Source: Sporosarcina sp. ACRSL | GTDB lineage: Bacteria > Bacillota > Bacilli > Bacillales_A > Planococcaceae | DNA length: 64,000 nucleotides | Direction of reading: 5' to 3' | Assembly (NCBI RefSeq): GCF_022346605.1 | Contig: NZ_JAKRNT010000012.1 | Coordinates: 62,001-126,000, forward strand | Shown here: positions 53,301 through 60,995 of the stretch, piece after piece | Position numbering within the stretch: position 1 is the stretch's first letter | Layout of the letters: every line of letters begins with the position of its first letter | Made by a program: the position numbers and the translations under genes | Notes under the pieces: generated by a model | Told to the model about the DNA's origin: nothing | The model's database searches: none | What the model saw: only the letters and a program-made list of their open reading frames with translations

Positions 53301-53491
53301 ACCGCGCACATCGAATCGGGCAAAAGCACGCTGTTCACGTCATCAAGCTCGTCGCCCGTGGAACGATTGAAGATAAAATGAACGAGCTGCAGGAGAAGAA
53401 AAGGAATTTAATTGAGGAAGTCATTGACTCGGATGATGTGGAGATGAGTTCATTGACAGAAGAAGATATTAAGGAATTATTGCAGATTTAG
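50342..53491 (+). CDS. SWIM zinc finger / SNF2 family helicase
   Basis: A 1049-residue DNA translocase. An N-terminal SWIM zinc finger (Cys64-x-Cys66...Cys76-x-His78) is followed by a long linker (~80-590) and a SNF2 motor: Walker A in LADDMGLGKT (~620-629), DEAQ box (~723), ALTGTPVENSLEELWSIFHV, and the helicase C-terminal ADRAHRIGQ (~985-993). In Bacillales these YwqA-like proteins are thought to act in transcription or repair. ATG at 50342; the AAAGGAG is 15 bp upstream, which is rather long, but no better in-frame start is seen. Confidence 0.93.
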   Translation: MYVTQKKIIDLCGSVSFRRGEMFNRAGKVTIEQYSDTHCKAIVAGKENFHVTIIENEEGLRTECSCPVLPFYRYKCQHVAAVLIAMNERREMETQANDQALTEGLLSLFNEKPRSSGHQLHFENREVVELAFTVRPVQTGKNQHMLGMELQVEGVQVEDIRQFLADVNEGRASSLTSTFTYDANLQCFQRDADAVLQQLIDINTSDRTFSHRTSNPYTMLIPPSSWKKLLPVLNETPEVTLESGGKTAAFHISETGLPIRYYFENKEEKGHSLKIDGLERVLVLQAYKLVLCEGQLFQLTGEDCKRLADLKQMVETSGTRQLPISNEQIGFFIEKVVPGLRRIGEVFLDETVMDKLVKSPLKAKLYLDRVNNRLLAGLEFQYDHIVINPLTERDLPAGSVLVRDLEKEEAILQLMEDSSFAQTDEGYLLHNEELEYEFLYHILPKLEKLVQVYATTAIRIRIIRGSAKPRIRVKAYEDRTNWLEFKFSMDGIPDKQIRGILEALEEKRKYYRLKSGALLSLETREFEEIQRFLNEVPGDLDDLEKGLNIPMVRGIRFLDAVGDDAMFSVEDSARLFLERLLNPGNYAEVPPSLETVLRDYQKTGFQWMKTIASFGVGGVLADDMGLGKTLQSIAFILSELPAIREENRPVLIICPSSLTYNWLSELKKFAPDINAIVLDGNKKERAERQSEALEKDVLITSYPLIRRDIAWYEKQEFHTAFFDEAQAFKNPFTQTARAVKKLQATHRFALTGTPVENSLEELWSIFHVVFPELFMGLREYSELSRKKVARRIRPFLLRRVKEDVLEELPEKVESMESTELLPEQKELYAAYLAKLRHDTLRHLDKNTLRKNKIRILAGLTRLRQICCHPALFVDGYKGSSAKYEQLKQLIEESKRAGRRVLIFSQFTKMLDIIGKDLAMNGTPFFYLDGNTPSEERLEYCNRFNAGERDLFLISLKAGGTGLNLTGADTVILYDLWWNPAVEEQAADRAHRIGQKHAVHVIKLVARGTIEDKMNELQEKKRNLIEEVIDSDDVEMSSLTEEDIKELLQI

Positions 53492-53572
53492 CGAGCGCGG
53501 AATGCTTGAATGAGGTTCAGGTGGGAACTCTATAGATAACGACATAGAAGAAAAAGAGGAGAGGTGAAACAG

Positions 53573-53998
53573 TTGAAGGCATTTAAGATTTTAATTGGAA
53601 CCGTCGTCGTACTTGCACTCATCGGGTTTGGCGTCTATCATTTCGGCACAAAATTCATTGCCGACGAAGTGATGGGCCAAGTCGCTGTAGAGCTAGAGGC
53701 AAGTGGTGACCTCGAAGCAATCAAACAAGAAGTCCAAAACGACCCGGAGTTGCGGGCTTTCATTGAAGAAGGGAAAAACGTGGACAGTTCGAAGTTGCCT
53801 TTCCAAACGAAAGAGGAAGCAACCCGCGTCTTGCTCAAAAAATTCGACCTCAATGAAATCAACGACCTCCAAATTCAAGCGCGACAAGGCATGACCGCCG
53901 AACAACAACAGGCCCTGTTCAATAAAATCCAGAGCAGGTTAACGGACGAAGAGATGCTCGCGTTGAAAGCATTGGCTTATAAAGAGTTGTTTAAATGA
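53573..53998 (+). CDS. membrane-anchored hypothetical protein
   Basis: A 141-residue protein with one N-terminal helix (FKILIGTVVVLALIGFGVYH) and a charged helical outer part rich in Glu and Lys. I chose the TTG at 53573 because GGAGAGG is 8-10 bp ahead; a GTG at 53564 overlaps that site. No known domain. It lies after the helicase gene and ends in a clear terminator. Confidence 0.65.
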   Translation: MKAFKILIGTVVVLALIGFGVYHFGTKFIADEVMGQVAVELEASGDLEAIKQEVQNDPELRAFIEEGKNVDSSKLPFQTKEEATRVLLKKFDLNEINDLQIQARQGMTAEQQQALFNKIQSRLTDEEMLALKALAYKELFK

Positions 53999-54002
53999 GA
54001 AC

Positions 54003-54037
54003 CCGCTTCAGTCGAGAGTGACTGGAGCGGTTTTTTG
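54003..54037 (+). terminator. terminator
   Basis: cgcttcagtc pairs with gactggagcg, followed by six T. Confidence 0.85.
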
Positions 54038-54049
54038 CTTCGCGGGAAA

Positions 54050-54175
54050 GTTATCGTTCATTTCCCAGTGGATATCGATCATTTCCTAAGAGTTATCGAT
54101 CAATTTAACTGAGTTATCGTATATTTCCCGAAAGTTATCGATCATTTCCCAAGAGTTATTGTCATTTTGGGACCT
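54050..54175. repeat. tandem array of six degenerate 21-bp units
   Basis: Units start at 54050, 54071, 54092, 54113, 54134 and 54155, each 21 bp, consensus GTTATCGATCATTTCCCAAGA with variation. The last unit runs into the end of the NERD gene. The same core appears inverted at 39333 and in weaker form at 46429. Confidence 0.88.
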
Positions 54176-55157
54176 TTGACGCACTTAAATCATGAAGCTC
54201 TCTAATCACTTTAAGGTCTGCGACATAAAATCTTCCCTTTTTCTCCCCCTCAAAAGGAATTCCTAGTTGTCCTAAAATACGTTTCGCTTTCTGAACGCTA
54301 TCCAGCTGCAGAAAACGCCTAAATTCCTTATTAGAAATACGATAATCAATTAGCATAAAGTAATCCAACAACGCCTGGACGTGGGCATGCGGGTCAACTT
54401 TGCCGCAATGCCGGCAGCCCCACCCGTTATAAATTGACTGCATACCAAATGAGCCGCATTGTTTGCAGCGAACGCCGGGTAGCAATTCAGATGGAAGAAT
54501 CCCATATGTAGTCGTAAGGGGAAAAGGGTCATACTCGCGGTGGGCGTCAGTTATCTTATTTGCAATGTCTGTTAGTTGGGATACATCAATAGTTGGGTGA
54601 AATGAACTGAGTCTACGAAGATAAACAGGGATCTCAAGGGGGAAAAGAAGAGTCAGGTCCTTACGAAGGTTTTCGAATTGCTGTTGCGGTCTGGGGAAAA
54701 CCGCTGCCTGATAAATGGGCATGGAGATGTGATGCGCATGAAACCAATCTTCCAACAATATTTTATTTCGCTCTAGCTGGACAGACGGGCATTCAAAAGC
54801 ATCAACTTGTCCGTTTTCAAGGGTTCGAGTCATTTGATTATGCTCTTCAGAGAAGCGAATGTGACCGGCAATATTTTTCACTTCCAAGATAACGGCACCT
54901 TGCTTAAAAAGAAAAAGTGTATCTATTTGAAATTTGCCTGTGGATTGCAAGTTCACGTCATGGAAAACATAATGCTTAAAAGGGAACTGGTATTGCTGAA
55001 AAACATTAGCCAGTATTCTTTCACCATTCTCGCCGGCCCGGGTCTTCCTCAGCTCATTTTCGATATCGGCATAGCGGGAATGATGCTCCGGCAATCTTCG
55101 CAGCAACGCCTCCAATCCAATTGCCTTTAAAGAACTTACTTTTTCCTTCATGATCAA
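54162..55157 (-). CDS. NERD (nuclease-related domain) protein
   Basis: A 331-residue protein. The N-terminal NERD domain (GENGERILANVFQQYQFPFK, then LQSTGKFQIDTLFLFKQGAV and ILEVKNIAGHI) has the D...ExK nuclease-like residues. The C-terminal part carries a four-Cys zinc ribbon (CKQCGSFGMQ and GCRHCGK) and a helical end. NERD proteins are suspected DNA-processing enzymes. TTG start at 55157, 10 bp after GGAGG; an ATG two codons on is an alternative. Confidence 0.82.
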   Translation of the reverse strand: MIMKEKVSSLKAIGLEALLRRLPEHHSRYADIENELRKTRAGENGERILANVFQQYQFPFKHYVFHDVNLQSTGKFQIDTLFLFKQGAVILEVKNIAGHIRFSEEHNQMTRTLENGQVDAFECPSVQLERNKILLEDWFHAHHISMPIYQAAVFPRPQQQFENLRKDLTLLFPLEIPVYLRRLSSFHPTIDVSQLTDIANKITDAHREYDPFPLTTTYGILPSELLPGVRCKQCGSFGMQSIYNGWGCRHCGKVDPHAHVQALLDYFMLIDYRISNKEFRRFLQLDSVQKAKRILGQLGIPFEGEKKGRFYVADLKVIRELHDLSASKVPK

Positions 55158-55447
55158 TGAAACATCGCCTCCAGTTGTAGTTTCCTTTCATTTTACCATA
55201 AAAGTCTGGCAACTCAATATAACTCTAGGGAGGTTTTATCTTTCATTTCCCATAACTTCGGGTCTTTCGGCCTGGGAAAAATAAAATGTCGGGGAGGGAA
55301 GATGAATCATTAATTGTACCCCCGAGAATGAAATACATGAATCTAAAACCATAGTTTGGTAATTGGGGCTTCCTGCATATTTCACAATAGTCTAATTTCA
55401 TTTACTCTTAATTGTAAATTACCCAATTTTGGAAGGAGTGTTTCAAT
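55158..55447. other. intergenic region
   Basis: Divergent region between the NERD and stalk-protein genes; contains one or two decayed 21-bp units (tttcatttcccataacttcg near 55242). No gene seen. Confidence 0.4.
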
Positions 55448-56686
55448 TTGAAGGGTTTTCAAAGGATATTCTGTCTGACAGTCACCTTCATTTTGCTATT
55501 TGGAATGGCGGGAAATGCATCTGCGGCAAGCAAGAAGATCTTTGACCAAGTGAGAAATGAGTATGCGTCCTATGAAAAGAAAACTAAACAAGCGTATGAA
55601 GCGTACAATGAAAAAACGAGGAAGGCTTATGAGGCTTACCGTGACAAGGAGCGGGCTTCTTATGACACGTTCAGTAAACAGATGGATGCCGATTTTACAA
55701 AGTTGACGAAGTTATTGGATGAAGACCTTGCCATACTTCAATCTCAATATGGTGGGAATAACGATTATGCTGAAAAGTTGAGAAAGTATGAAAGGGAAAT
55801 CAATCCGTCTTTTCTAGGCAGCCCGATACAAAAATATAAGCAAAGCATCAATCCGGATTTCTTAGGGAGCTATATGATGCATTATAAAAATGCTGTCAAC
55901 GAAAACTACTTGGGTGGTCCAATGCTAGCGTATAAGAACGCGGTGAATGAAAATTATCTTGGCGGACCGATGACTGCGTATAAAAACACGGTGAATGAAA
56001 ATTTCTTGGGCAGTCCGATGACGAAACTTAAAAACAATAGCCGGGACAGCTATTTGGATGGGATTATGCAACGGCATAAACGAGGCAAACTATCCCAAAA
56101 AGAGGCGTTGAAGCAATGGAATGCTCTGTTTGAAAAAGAACGGAAGCAAATCCAGTCTGAAATTTCGAAGGCAAATAAGGACATCAGCCGGACCATTGAA
56201 TCCACGACTGATAAAATTCTTGCACAAAAATATAAAACAGTGAATGGCATCCTTGATCAACGCGAGAAATCACTTAAAGCCATTTCAGACATGCGAGCCG
56301 AGTATTTCGGGGAAGGAATCACCTTTGATACGCTCATTCCCGACTTAGGCGAGTACCAGGTGATGATGGATGGGAAATGGCTAGCGCTTCACCAACCGCC
56401 AGTCATTCAAAACGGTGAAGTGCTCGTACCGCTGCGGGCAATTTTCGAGGCAATCCATCCGGGAGTGAAGCTGCAGAAAAAAGGCGATGTCATTACAATC
56501 GCGAAACCATCCGTGAAAATGACCATCAACTCGAAAAAGGCTACGGTGAATGGAAAGGATATCACGCTTTCAACCGCCCCGATCATCGTGAATGGGCAAA
56601 CGATGATTCCACTCCAACTAGTGGGCGCTTCATTCGGCAATTCAGTGCAGTGGGATCCAAAGGTGAAGACAGTATTTATTGACTGA
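55448..56686 (+). CDS. secreted stalk-domain (copper amine oxidase N-terminal domain) protein with internal repeats
   Basis: A 412-residue secreted protein with signal peptide (FCLTVTFILLFGMAGNASA, cut after ~26). A helical region (residues ~30-115) rich in AYEAY-type motifs is followed by six back-to-back 16-residue repeats (118-213; for example VNENYLGGPMLAYKNA), a further helical part, and the stalk domain at ~298-412 (VLVPLRAIFEAI, GQTMIPLQLVGASFG). Stalk domains are found on Firmicute surface proteins and bind cell-wall material or proteins. TTG start after GGAAGGAG. Confidence 0.85.
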   Translation: MKGFQRIFCLTVTFILLFGMAGNASAASKKIFDQVRNEYASYEKKTKQAYEAYNEKTRKAYEAYRDKERASYDTFSKQMDADFTKLTKLLDEDLAILQSQYGGNNDYAEKLRKYEREINPSFLGSPIQKYKQSINPDFLGSYMMHYKNAVNENYLGGPMLAYKNAVNENYLGGPMTAYKNTVNENFLGSPMTKLKNNSRDSYLDGIMQRHKRGKLSQKEALKQWNALFEKERKQIQSEISKANKDISRTIESTTDKILAQKYKTVNGILDQREKSLKAISDMRAEYFGEGITFDTLIPDLGEYQVMMDGKWLALHQPPVIQNGEVLVPLRAIFEAIHPGVKLQKKGDVITIAKPSVKMTINSKKATVNGKDITLSTAPIIVNGQTMIPLQLVGASFGNSVQWDPKVKTVFID

Positions 56687-56692
56687 AATGAA

Positions 56693-56730
56693 AAAAAACG
56701 GCACCGCGCAATGCGTTGCCGTTTCGTGTT
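56693..56730 (+). terminator. terminator of stalk protein gene
   Basis: aacggca pairs with tgccgtt around a 12-nt loop; modest stem. Confidence 0.6.
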
Positions 56731-56795
56731 TTATTATTCAAATCATAGCCTGCGACTGATTGTATCGATTGCTATTTGCACTCTCCGGAAATTCC

Positions 56796-57059
56796 TTATT
56801 CATCTCCGTATTCCAACTGCTCTTCAATTTTCCCGTCATCTCCATGAACATAAACCATCGTCCCGGCTTCTTCTGCCATCCGTTTTGCTTCATCGACAGC
56901 ATCATTCCGGGAACTTGCGGTATAGGCCGGTTCTTCGTTGCCTTCCTTTTTCACGGCCCATCCTTCATCATCATGGGGAATGACATGAAATCTCGCATCA
57001 TCCGTTCCTGCACGATCCTCAAAATACTCATCTTGGCTACGTTTCCTATCTTGTGCCAT
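56796..57059 (-). CDS. DUF2188 domain-containing protein
   Basis: An 87-residue hydrophilic protein. FHVIPHDDEGWAVKKEGNEE followed by AVDEAKRMAEEAGTMVYVHG and a short tail is the DUF2188 pattern, found in many small bacterial proteins of unknown function. The ATG at 57059 has AAGGAGG 7 bp upstream; an earlier start 10 codons up is overlapped by the site. Confidence 0.85.
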   Translation of the reverse strand: MAQDRKRSQDEYFEDRAGTDDARFHVIPHDDEGWAVKKEGNEEPAYTASSRNDAVDEAKRMAEEAGTMVYVHGDDGKIEEQLEYGDE

Positions 57060-57149
57060 GCCATAACCTCCTTCATTGTGCGCTCTCAATCTCGTACCCT
57101 TCCATTACCCGATTGGGTGGAATCAAAACTGCAACAGCTGATTAGGGGG

Positions 57150-57617
57150 CTAAATAGACTGGTTCAAAAAGTGGCGAGGTGTACCGTAAAAAGCAACCTG
57201 CCTATATTGCGGATAAACGGATACGTAATAGATAAAGATGGGGGCATCGACGAGGGAGGGATAGTTTATATAAAATGGCCGGTCACCATAAATAATCCCA
57301 TTAAGGGCAGTCGCCATTTCTTTTTTGAATATGTTAAAACGGGTGCCAGCAACTTGTTGACTGAACTCCCCACCATCTACATACGCTATCCCTACTAAAC
57401 TTAATCGACCATGTGAATCTTTTTTCCATTCTGCTACTACCTCGTCACGCATTTTGAGGTTAATGGCTGTATAGTTGTACACATATCCAATATCTAAAAA
57501 TAATTCGCCTGTACTGTCCGAATGCGTGAGAGTATATTTCCTTCTTTCAACTGGTTGAGAGAAAGTGGCTGGTGGAATAAGCTTTACAGATAGTTTTTCC
57601 GGATTAAAATCGGACAT
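57150..57617 (-). CDS. Staygreen (SGR) family protein
   Basis: A 155-residue protein with the Staygreen core: FNPEKLSVKLIPPATFSQPV, RRKYTLTHSDSTGELFLDIG, MRDEVVAEWKK, YGDRPFYINYPSLVDAPIFI and VSVYPQYRQVAFYGTPRHFL. In plants SGR removes Mg from chlorophyll a; some bacterial homologues also show Mg-dechelatase activity on chlorophyll in vitro. This organism has no visible photosynthesis genes, so its natural substrate is unknown. ATG at 57617 after aggagga. Confidence 0.88.
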   Translation of the reverse strand: MSDFNPEKLSVKLIPPATFSQPVERRKYTLTHSDSTGELFLDIGYVYNYTAINLKMRDEVVAEWKKDSHGRLSLVGIAYVDGGEFSQQVAGTRFNIFKKEMATALNGIIYGDRPFYINYPSLVDAPIFIYYVSVYPQYRQVAFYGTPRHFLNQSI

Positions 57618-57716
57618 ATAATCCTCCTACTGGATTGATATGTATTTCTTATGTGTGTGTCATTACCAATATGACGGTATTGGTTTGGGAAGTGGCTGTT
57701 TTTATACTAAAAAGAA

Positions 57717-57745
57717 GACGACTACCGGCTAAGTAGTCGTCCATT
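57717..57745 (-). terminator. terminator of AraC-VOC operon
   Basis: gacgactac pairs with gtagtcgtc, with a T-rich run on the minus side. Confidence 0.8.
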
Positions 57746-57768
57746 TGCATGAAATTATTCTATTTACT

Positions 57769-58143
57769 TTATCCCACTACAACTTCACTCATTAATGCAT
57801 GCGTATTATCTTCGGTATCCTTAAAAAACGCCATCCATGTTTCTGATTGACCCATCTTTGCAACCATATGCGGTTCGTCGATGAAAACAATCCCTTTTTC
57901 CTGTAATTCCTCGTAGGTCGTTTGAATATGTTCCACGTGAAAATAAAGGACGGAGCTTGCATGGGCGAATTCCTCTGTTTCCGGAAGGCTTATGAAGAGG
58001 CGCACGCCGTCGCAATCGAAAAATGCCATAGTATCTGTTGTGAACAAAAGCTGTAAACCCAATTGAACCTTGTAAAATGCGGTCGCCCGTTCAATATCTT
58101 TTGCAGGTATAGCGATTTGTCCGATTTTTGTAATTGTCCCCAT
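57769..58143 (-). CDS. VOC family protein
   Basis: A 124-residue glyoxalase/dioxygenase-fold protein: GQIAIPAKDIERATAFYKVQ, then LYFHVEHIQTTYEELQEKGI and FKDTEDNTHALMSEV. The ATG at 58143 follows aaggagaga; the open frame extends 12 codons further without a site. It follows the AraC gene on the same strand with a gap of 45 bp and is probably under its control. Substrate unknown. Confidence 0.87.
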   Translation of the reverse strand: MGTITKIGQIAIPAKDIERATAFYKVQLGLQLLFTTDTMAFFDCDGVRLFISLPETEEFAHASSVLYFHVEHIQTTYEELQEKGIVFIDEPHMVAKMGQSETWMAFFKDTEDNTHALMSEVVVG

Positions 58144-58188
58144 GTGAATTCTCTCCTTTTTGTCTGTTTCTTTCATCATACCTATCTG

Positions 58189-59049
58189 TTAATAAGATTT
58201 CTTATCCAAAATCACCTTTTTACGATAATGGAGCGGTGACATGCCCATATGCTGCTTGAACATTTTGCTGAATGAAACAGGATTTAAAAATCCAATTTCA
58301 AATGCGATATCGGTCATATTGAGTTCGAAGTTGGCCAACAGTTTTTTCGCTTTTTCAATCCGTAGTTCCGAAATATGCTGGTGTGGTGTCTTTCCAAACA
58401 CTTGCGAATAGGAACGCAATAAATGATTTTGGGACAAACAGGCGACTTTTGCTATATCCGTTAATTGCAGAGGCTCTGCAAAAAATGCACGTATGTATTC
58501 GTTGGCAGTTGTCACCCGCTGGAATAATTCTTCACGTGTTGATTTGCGCAAAGCTTGAAGCGATTCAACTTCCCGTAAAGTCGATAACTGTTCAACGATC
58601 AAGGTTTCCATAATTCGATGAAATTGCTCATCATGCCAACAAGCATCCAATTGTTTGTGATGTTTTTTTAACGTATTGATTTGACCAGCTAAGGAAGGGC
58701 TAATTGCATACGTTCTTTCGAAAAAGTTTAGAGGACTCGTCGTTTTATATGGATCAGTCAGAAGGTCATTCGTCGAGGCATCCAATGTCCGATAGACGTC
58801 TTCAGCAAATCCACTGCCGAAAAACATGCAAAACGATTCGACATCCTGTTTCTCTTCGATCCCGATTGTATACGGTCCTTCATTCAGAAGAAGATATCGA
58901 TTTTCCTCTACCGCAAAGAAACCTCTATCGGCCTTGTAGAGGGCCTTCCCATTCGAGAATGTCTTAATGGAAAGCTGTCCGTTGCCTTCCCAATAGAATT
59001 CGTTGCTTTTTGCATGCAAGATAAAATTGGATGTCTCTTTTACGCTCAT
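58189..59049 (-). CDS. AraC family transcriptional regulator
   Basis: A 286-residue regulator with N-terminal ligand domain and a C-terminal double helix-turn-helix (FAEPLQLTDIAKVACLSQNH, LRSYSQVFGKTPHQHISELR, then LTDIAFEIGFLNPVSFSKMF-like spacing). The ATG follows gaggtgaga. It leads a two-gene operon with the VOC protein. Confidence 0.88.
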   Translation of the reverse strand: MSVKETSNFILHAKSNEFYWEGNGQLSIKTFSNGKALYKADRGFFAVEENRYLLLNEGPYTIGIEEKQDVESFCMFFGSGFAEDVYRTLDASTNDLLTDPYKTTSPLNFFERTYAISPSLAGQINTLKKHHKQLDACWHDEQFHRIMETLIVEQLSTLREVESLQALRKSTREELFQRVTTANEYIRAFFAEPLQLTDIAKVACLSQNHLLRSYSQVFGKTPHQHISELRIEKAKKLLANFELNMTDIAFEIGFLNPVSFSKMFKQHMGMSPLHYRKKVILDKKSY

Positions 59050-59130
59050 TCTCTCACCTCGACATTTTCTGACTAATCAAAAGTATACCACTTTCATACT
59101 TTATCTACATTAATAGTCTGAAAGAGAAAA

Positions 59131-59172
59131 GAAAATGGCTATCGCAGAAAGATTCTACTTTCTCGATAGCCC
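59131..59172 (-). terminator. terminator of mnt operon
   Basis: ggctatcg-ca-gaaag pairs with ctttc-t-cgatagcc between mntD and the AraC gene; with T-rich run on the minus strand. Confidence 0.75.
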
Positions 59173-59186
59173 AAACTATTATTTGC

Positions 59187-60062
59187 TCAGTCTTGAATTG
59201 TCACTGGCCTAATATATCGTGCAAAGTATCCGTGATTTGGAGATCCGATGAAGCTGATTACAAATATGATACCTGTTGCAAATGCCATGGACCCTGATAT
59301 GGATGTGTCGATCCAGACGGCGATATAGTAACCGCTTATTGCGGATATGACGCCAAAAAGGGCACTTAGGCAGATCATGACGGACAGTCGATCGGTCCAT
59401 AGATAGGCTGCTGCTGCCGGTGTGATGAGCATCGCCACAACCATGATAGCGCCGACAGCGTCAAATGAAGCGACGGTCGTAATCGATACGAGTGTCATGA
59501 ATACATAATGCATGAGCATGACCGGTAAGCCGAGGCTTGCTGCAAGCGCGGCGTCGAACGTCGTAATTTTCCATTCTTTATAGAAGGCAAGTATCATGAC
59601 GAGCACGATCGCCAAAACAATGAGCAAGATGAATGTAGCTTGCGGTATTTCGCCAATGAGCGGGACATCCATCGTATGCCACGGAACGAATGTGATTTCT
59701 CCCATTAATGCATGCTGCACATCCAAATGGACATTTCCCGTTTTCGTAGCGATCAAGATCACACCTATGGCAAACAACGTTGTGAATACGACCCCGATGG
59801 AAGCGTCTTGCTGGACGCCGAGCGAATGAAGCCATTGCACTAAAACAGCTGTCAGCAATCCTGCGATGATCGCGCCAATCAACATAGGCATGCCGTTCAA
59901 CTCCTGGGTAATCAAATACGCTGTGACGATGCCTAACAGTACTGTATGACTGATGGCATCGGCCATCATCACCATCTTTCTGAGAATGAGGAATACGCCA
60001 ATGATTCCACAAGAAAGCCCGACTAATGAGGCGGTAAGTAAAATCCAACCTTCATAACTCAT
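59187..60062 (-). CDS. mntD: manganese ABC transporter permease
   Basis: A 291-residue permease of the metal ABC-3 family with eight likely helices. Characteristic parts are MVMMADAISHTVLLGIVTAY and DAVGAIMVVAMLITPAAAAY. The start is one base after the mntC stop (TAA-A-ATG), with GGAGG inside the end of mntC. Second permease of the operon. Confidence 0.9.
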   Translation of the reverse strand: MSYEGWILLTASLVGLSCGIIGVFLILRKMVMMADAISHTVLLGIVTAYLITQELNGMPMLIGAIIAGLLTAVLVQWLHSLGVQQDASIGVVFTTLFAIGVILIATKTGNVHLDVQHALMGEITFVPWHTMDVPLIGEIPQATFILLIVLAIVLVMILAFYKEWKITTFDAALAASLGLPVMLMHYVFMTLVSITTVASFDAVGAIMVVAMLITPAAAAYLWTDRLSVMICLSALFGVISAISGYYIAVWIDTSISGSMAFATGIIFVISFIGSPNHGYFARYIRPVTIQD

Positions 60063-60063
60063 T

Positions 60064-60990
60064 TTATTTAACCTCCTTCACTGGATGGCGGGGGATGGAA
60101 TGATTCCTCACTGCGTGATGTTTCCGATGCATCCTCAGTTGGAATGCGTTGATCAACAACCCTCGTTTCGCACCAAACACAAGCGAAACGATGAAAATAG
60201 AAGCGGAGGAGATGACGATGAACGGGCCAGTCGGCCATCCTTTCCCCATTGTGCTGATCAGCGTCCCGAGCATGCCCGAACCACCTCCGAAAATAGCTGA
60301 AAGAAACAGCATCTGCTTGAATGAATGTGTCCAGTAATGTGCGCTGACAGCCGGAATGATCAGCAACGCTGCCATTAAAATGACACCTACCGCTTGAATG
60401 CCGATGACAATAACGAGCACGAGCATGGATAGATAGACGCCATTCATGAGTCTATTTGAAAGACCGAGCCCCTTTGCAAAGTCCGCGTCGAATAGAAACA
60501 GTTTCCATTCCTTGAAGGCGACAATGATAACTGTGATGATAACCAATGCGACAACCAACATCGTATAAACATCTGTTCGAACCATGGAAGCGGCCTGACC
60601 AAAAATGAAACTATCGAGACCGGCTTGATTGCCGCCGCCAGTACGGCTGACGACCGTCATAAGCATGACGCCGAGCCCAAAGAAAACGGATAGGATAATT
60701 CCCATCGCAGCATCTTCCTTCACCCGGCTGGACGAGCGGATCCAGTGGATAAAACATGCACCGAGGAATGAACTGACAGCGGCTCCTAGAATCATAAACG
60801 GTAAATTTTTGTACCCGATAATGGAGAAAGCGATCACGACACCAGGCAATGCAGCGTGTGATAATGCATCACTCATCAGGCTTTGACGCTTCCAATAGGC
60901 AAGACAGCCAATCATTCCGGAAGCTGTCCCCAGTATCAATGTGCTGAGTAGGACCCACTGCGCATTAGGAGATAAAAATACATCTAACAT
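60064..60990 (-). CDS. mntC: manganese ABC transporter permease
   Basis: A 308-residue ABC-3 permease: RQSLMSDALSHAALPGVVIA and QAVGVILMAALLIIPAVSAH match the family. It is followed without gap by mntD. The C-terminal tail is basic (LRMHRKHHAVRNHSIPRHPV). Two different permeases make this the MntABCD layout of B. subtilis rather than a single-permease Zn system. ATG after aaggagg. Confidence 0.9.
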   Translation of the reverse strand: MLDVFLSPNAQWVLLSTLILGTASGMIGCLAYWKRQSLMSDALSHAALPGVVIAFSIIGYKNLPFMILGAAVSSFLGACFIHWIRSSSRVKEDAAMGIILSVFFGLGVMLMTVVSRTGGGNQAGLDSFIFGQAASMVRTDVYTMLVVALVIITVIIVAFKEWKLFLFDADFAKGLGLSNRLMNGVYLSMLVLVIVIGIQAVGVILMAALLIIPAVSAHYWTHSFKQMLFLSAIFGGGSGMLGTLISTMGKGWPTGPFIVISSASIFIVSLVFGAKRGLLINAFQLRMHRKHHAVRNHSIPRHPVKEVK

Positions 60991-60995
60991 CGTGA

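Noticed and set aside
56760..57398. 212-codon open frame on the plus strand
   Set aside because: It is antisense to the DUF2188 and Staygreen genes, which have good ribosome sites and clear families.
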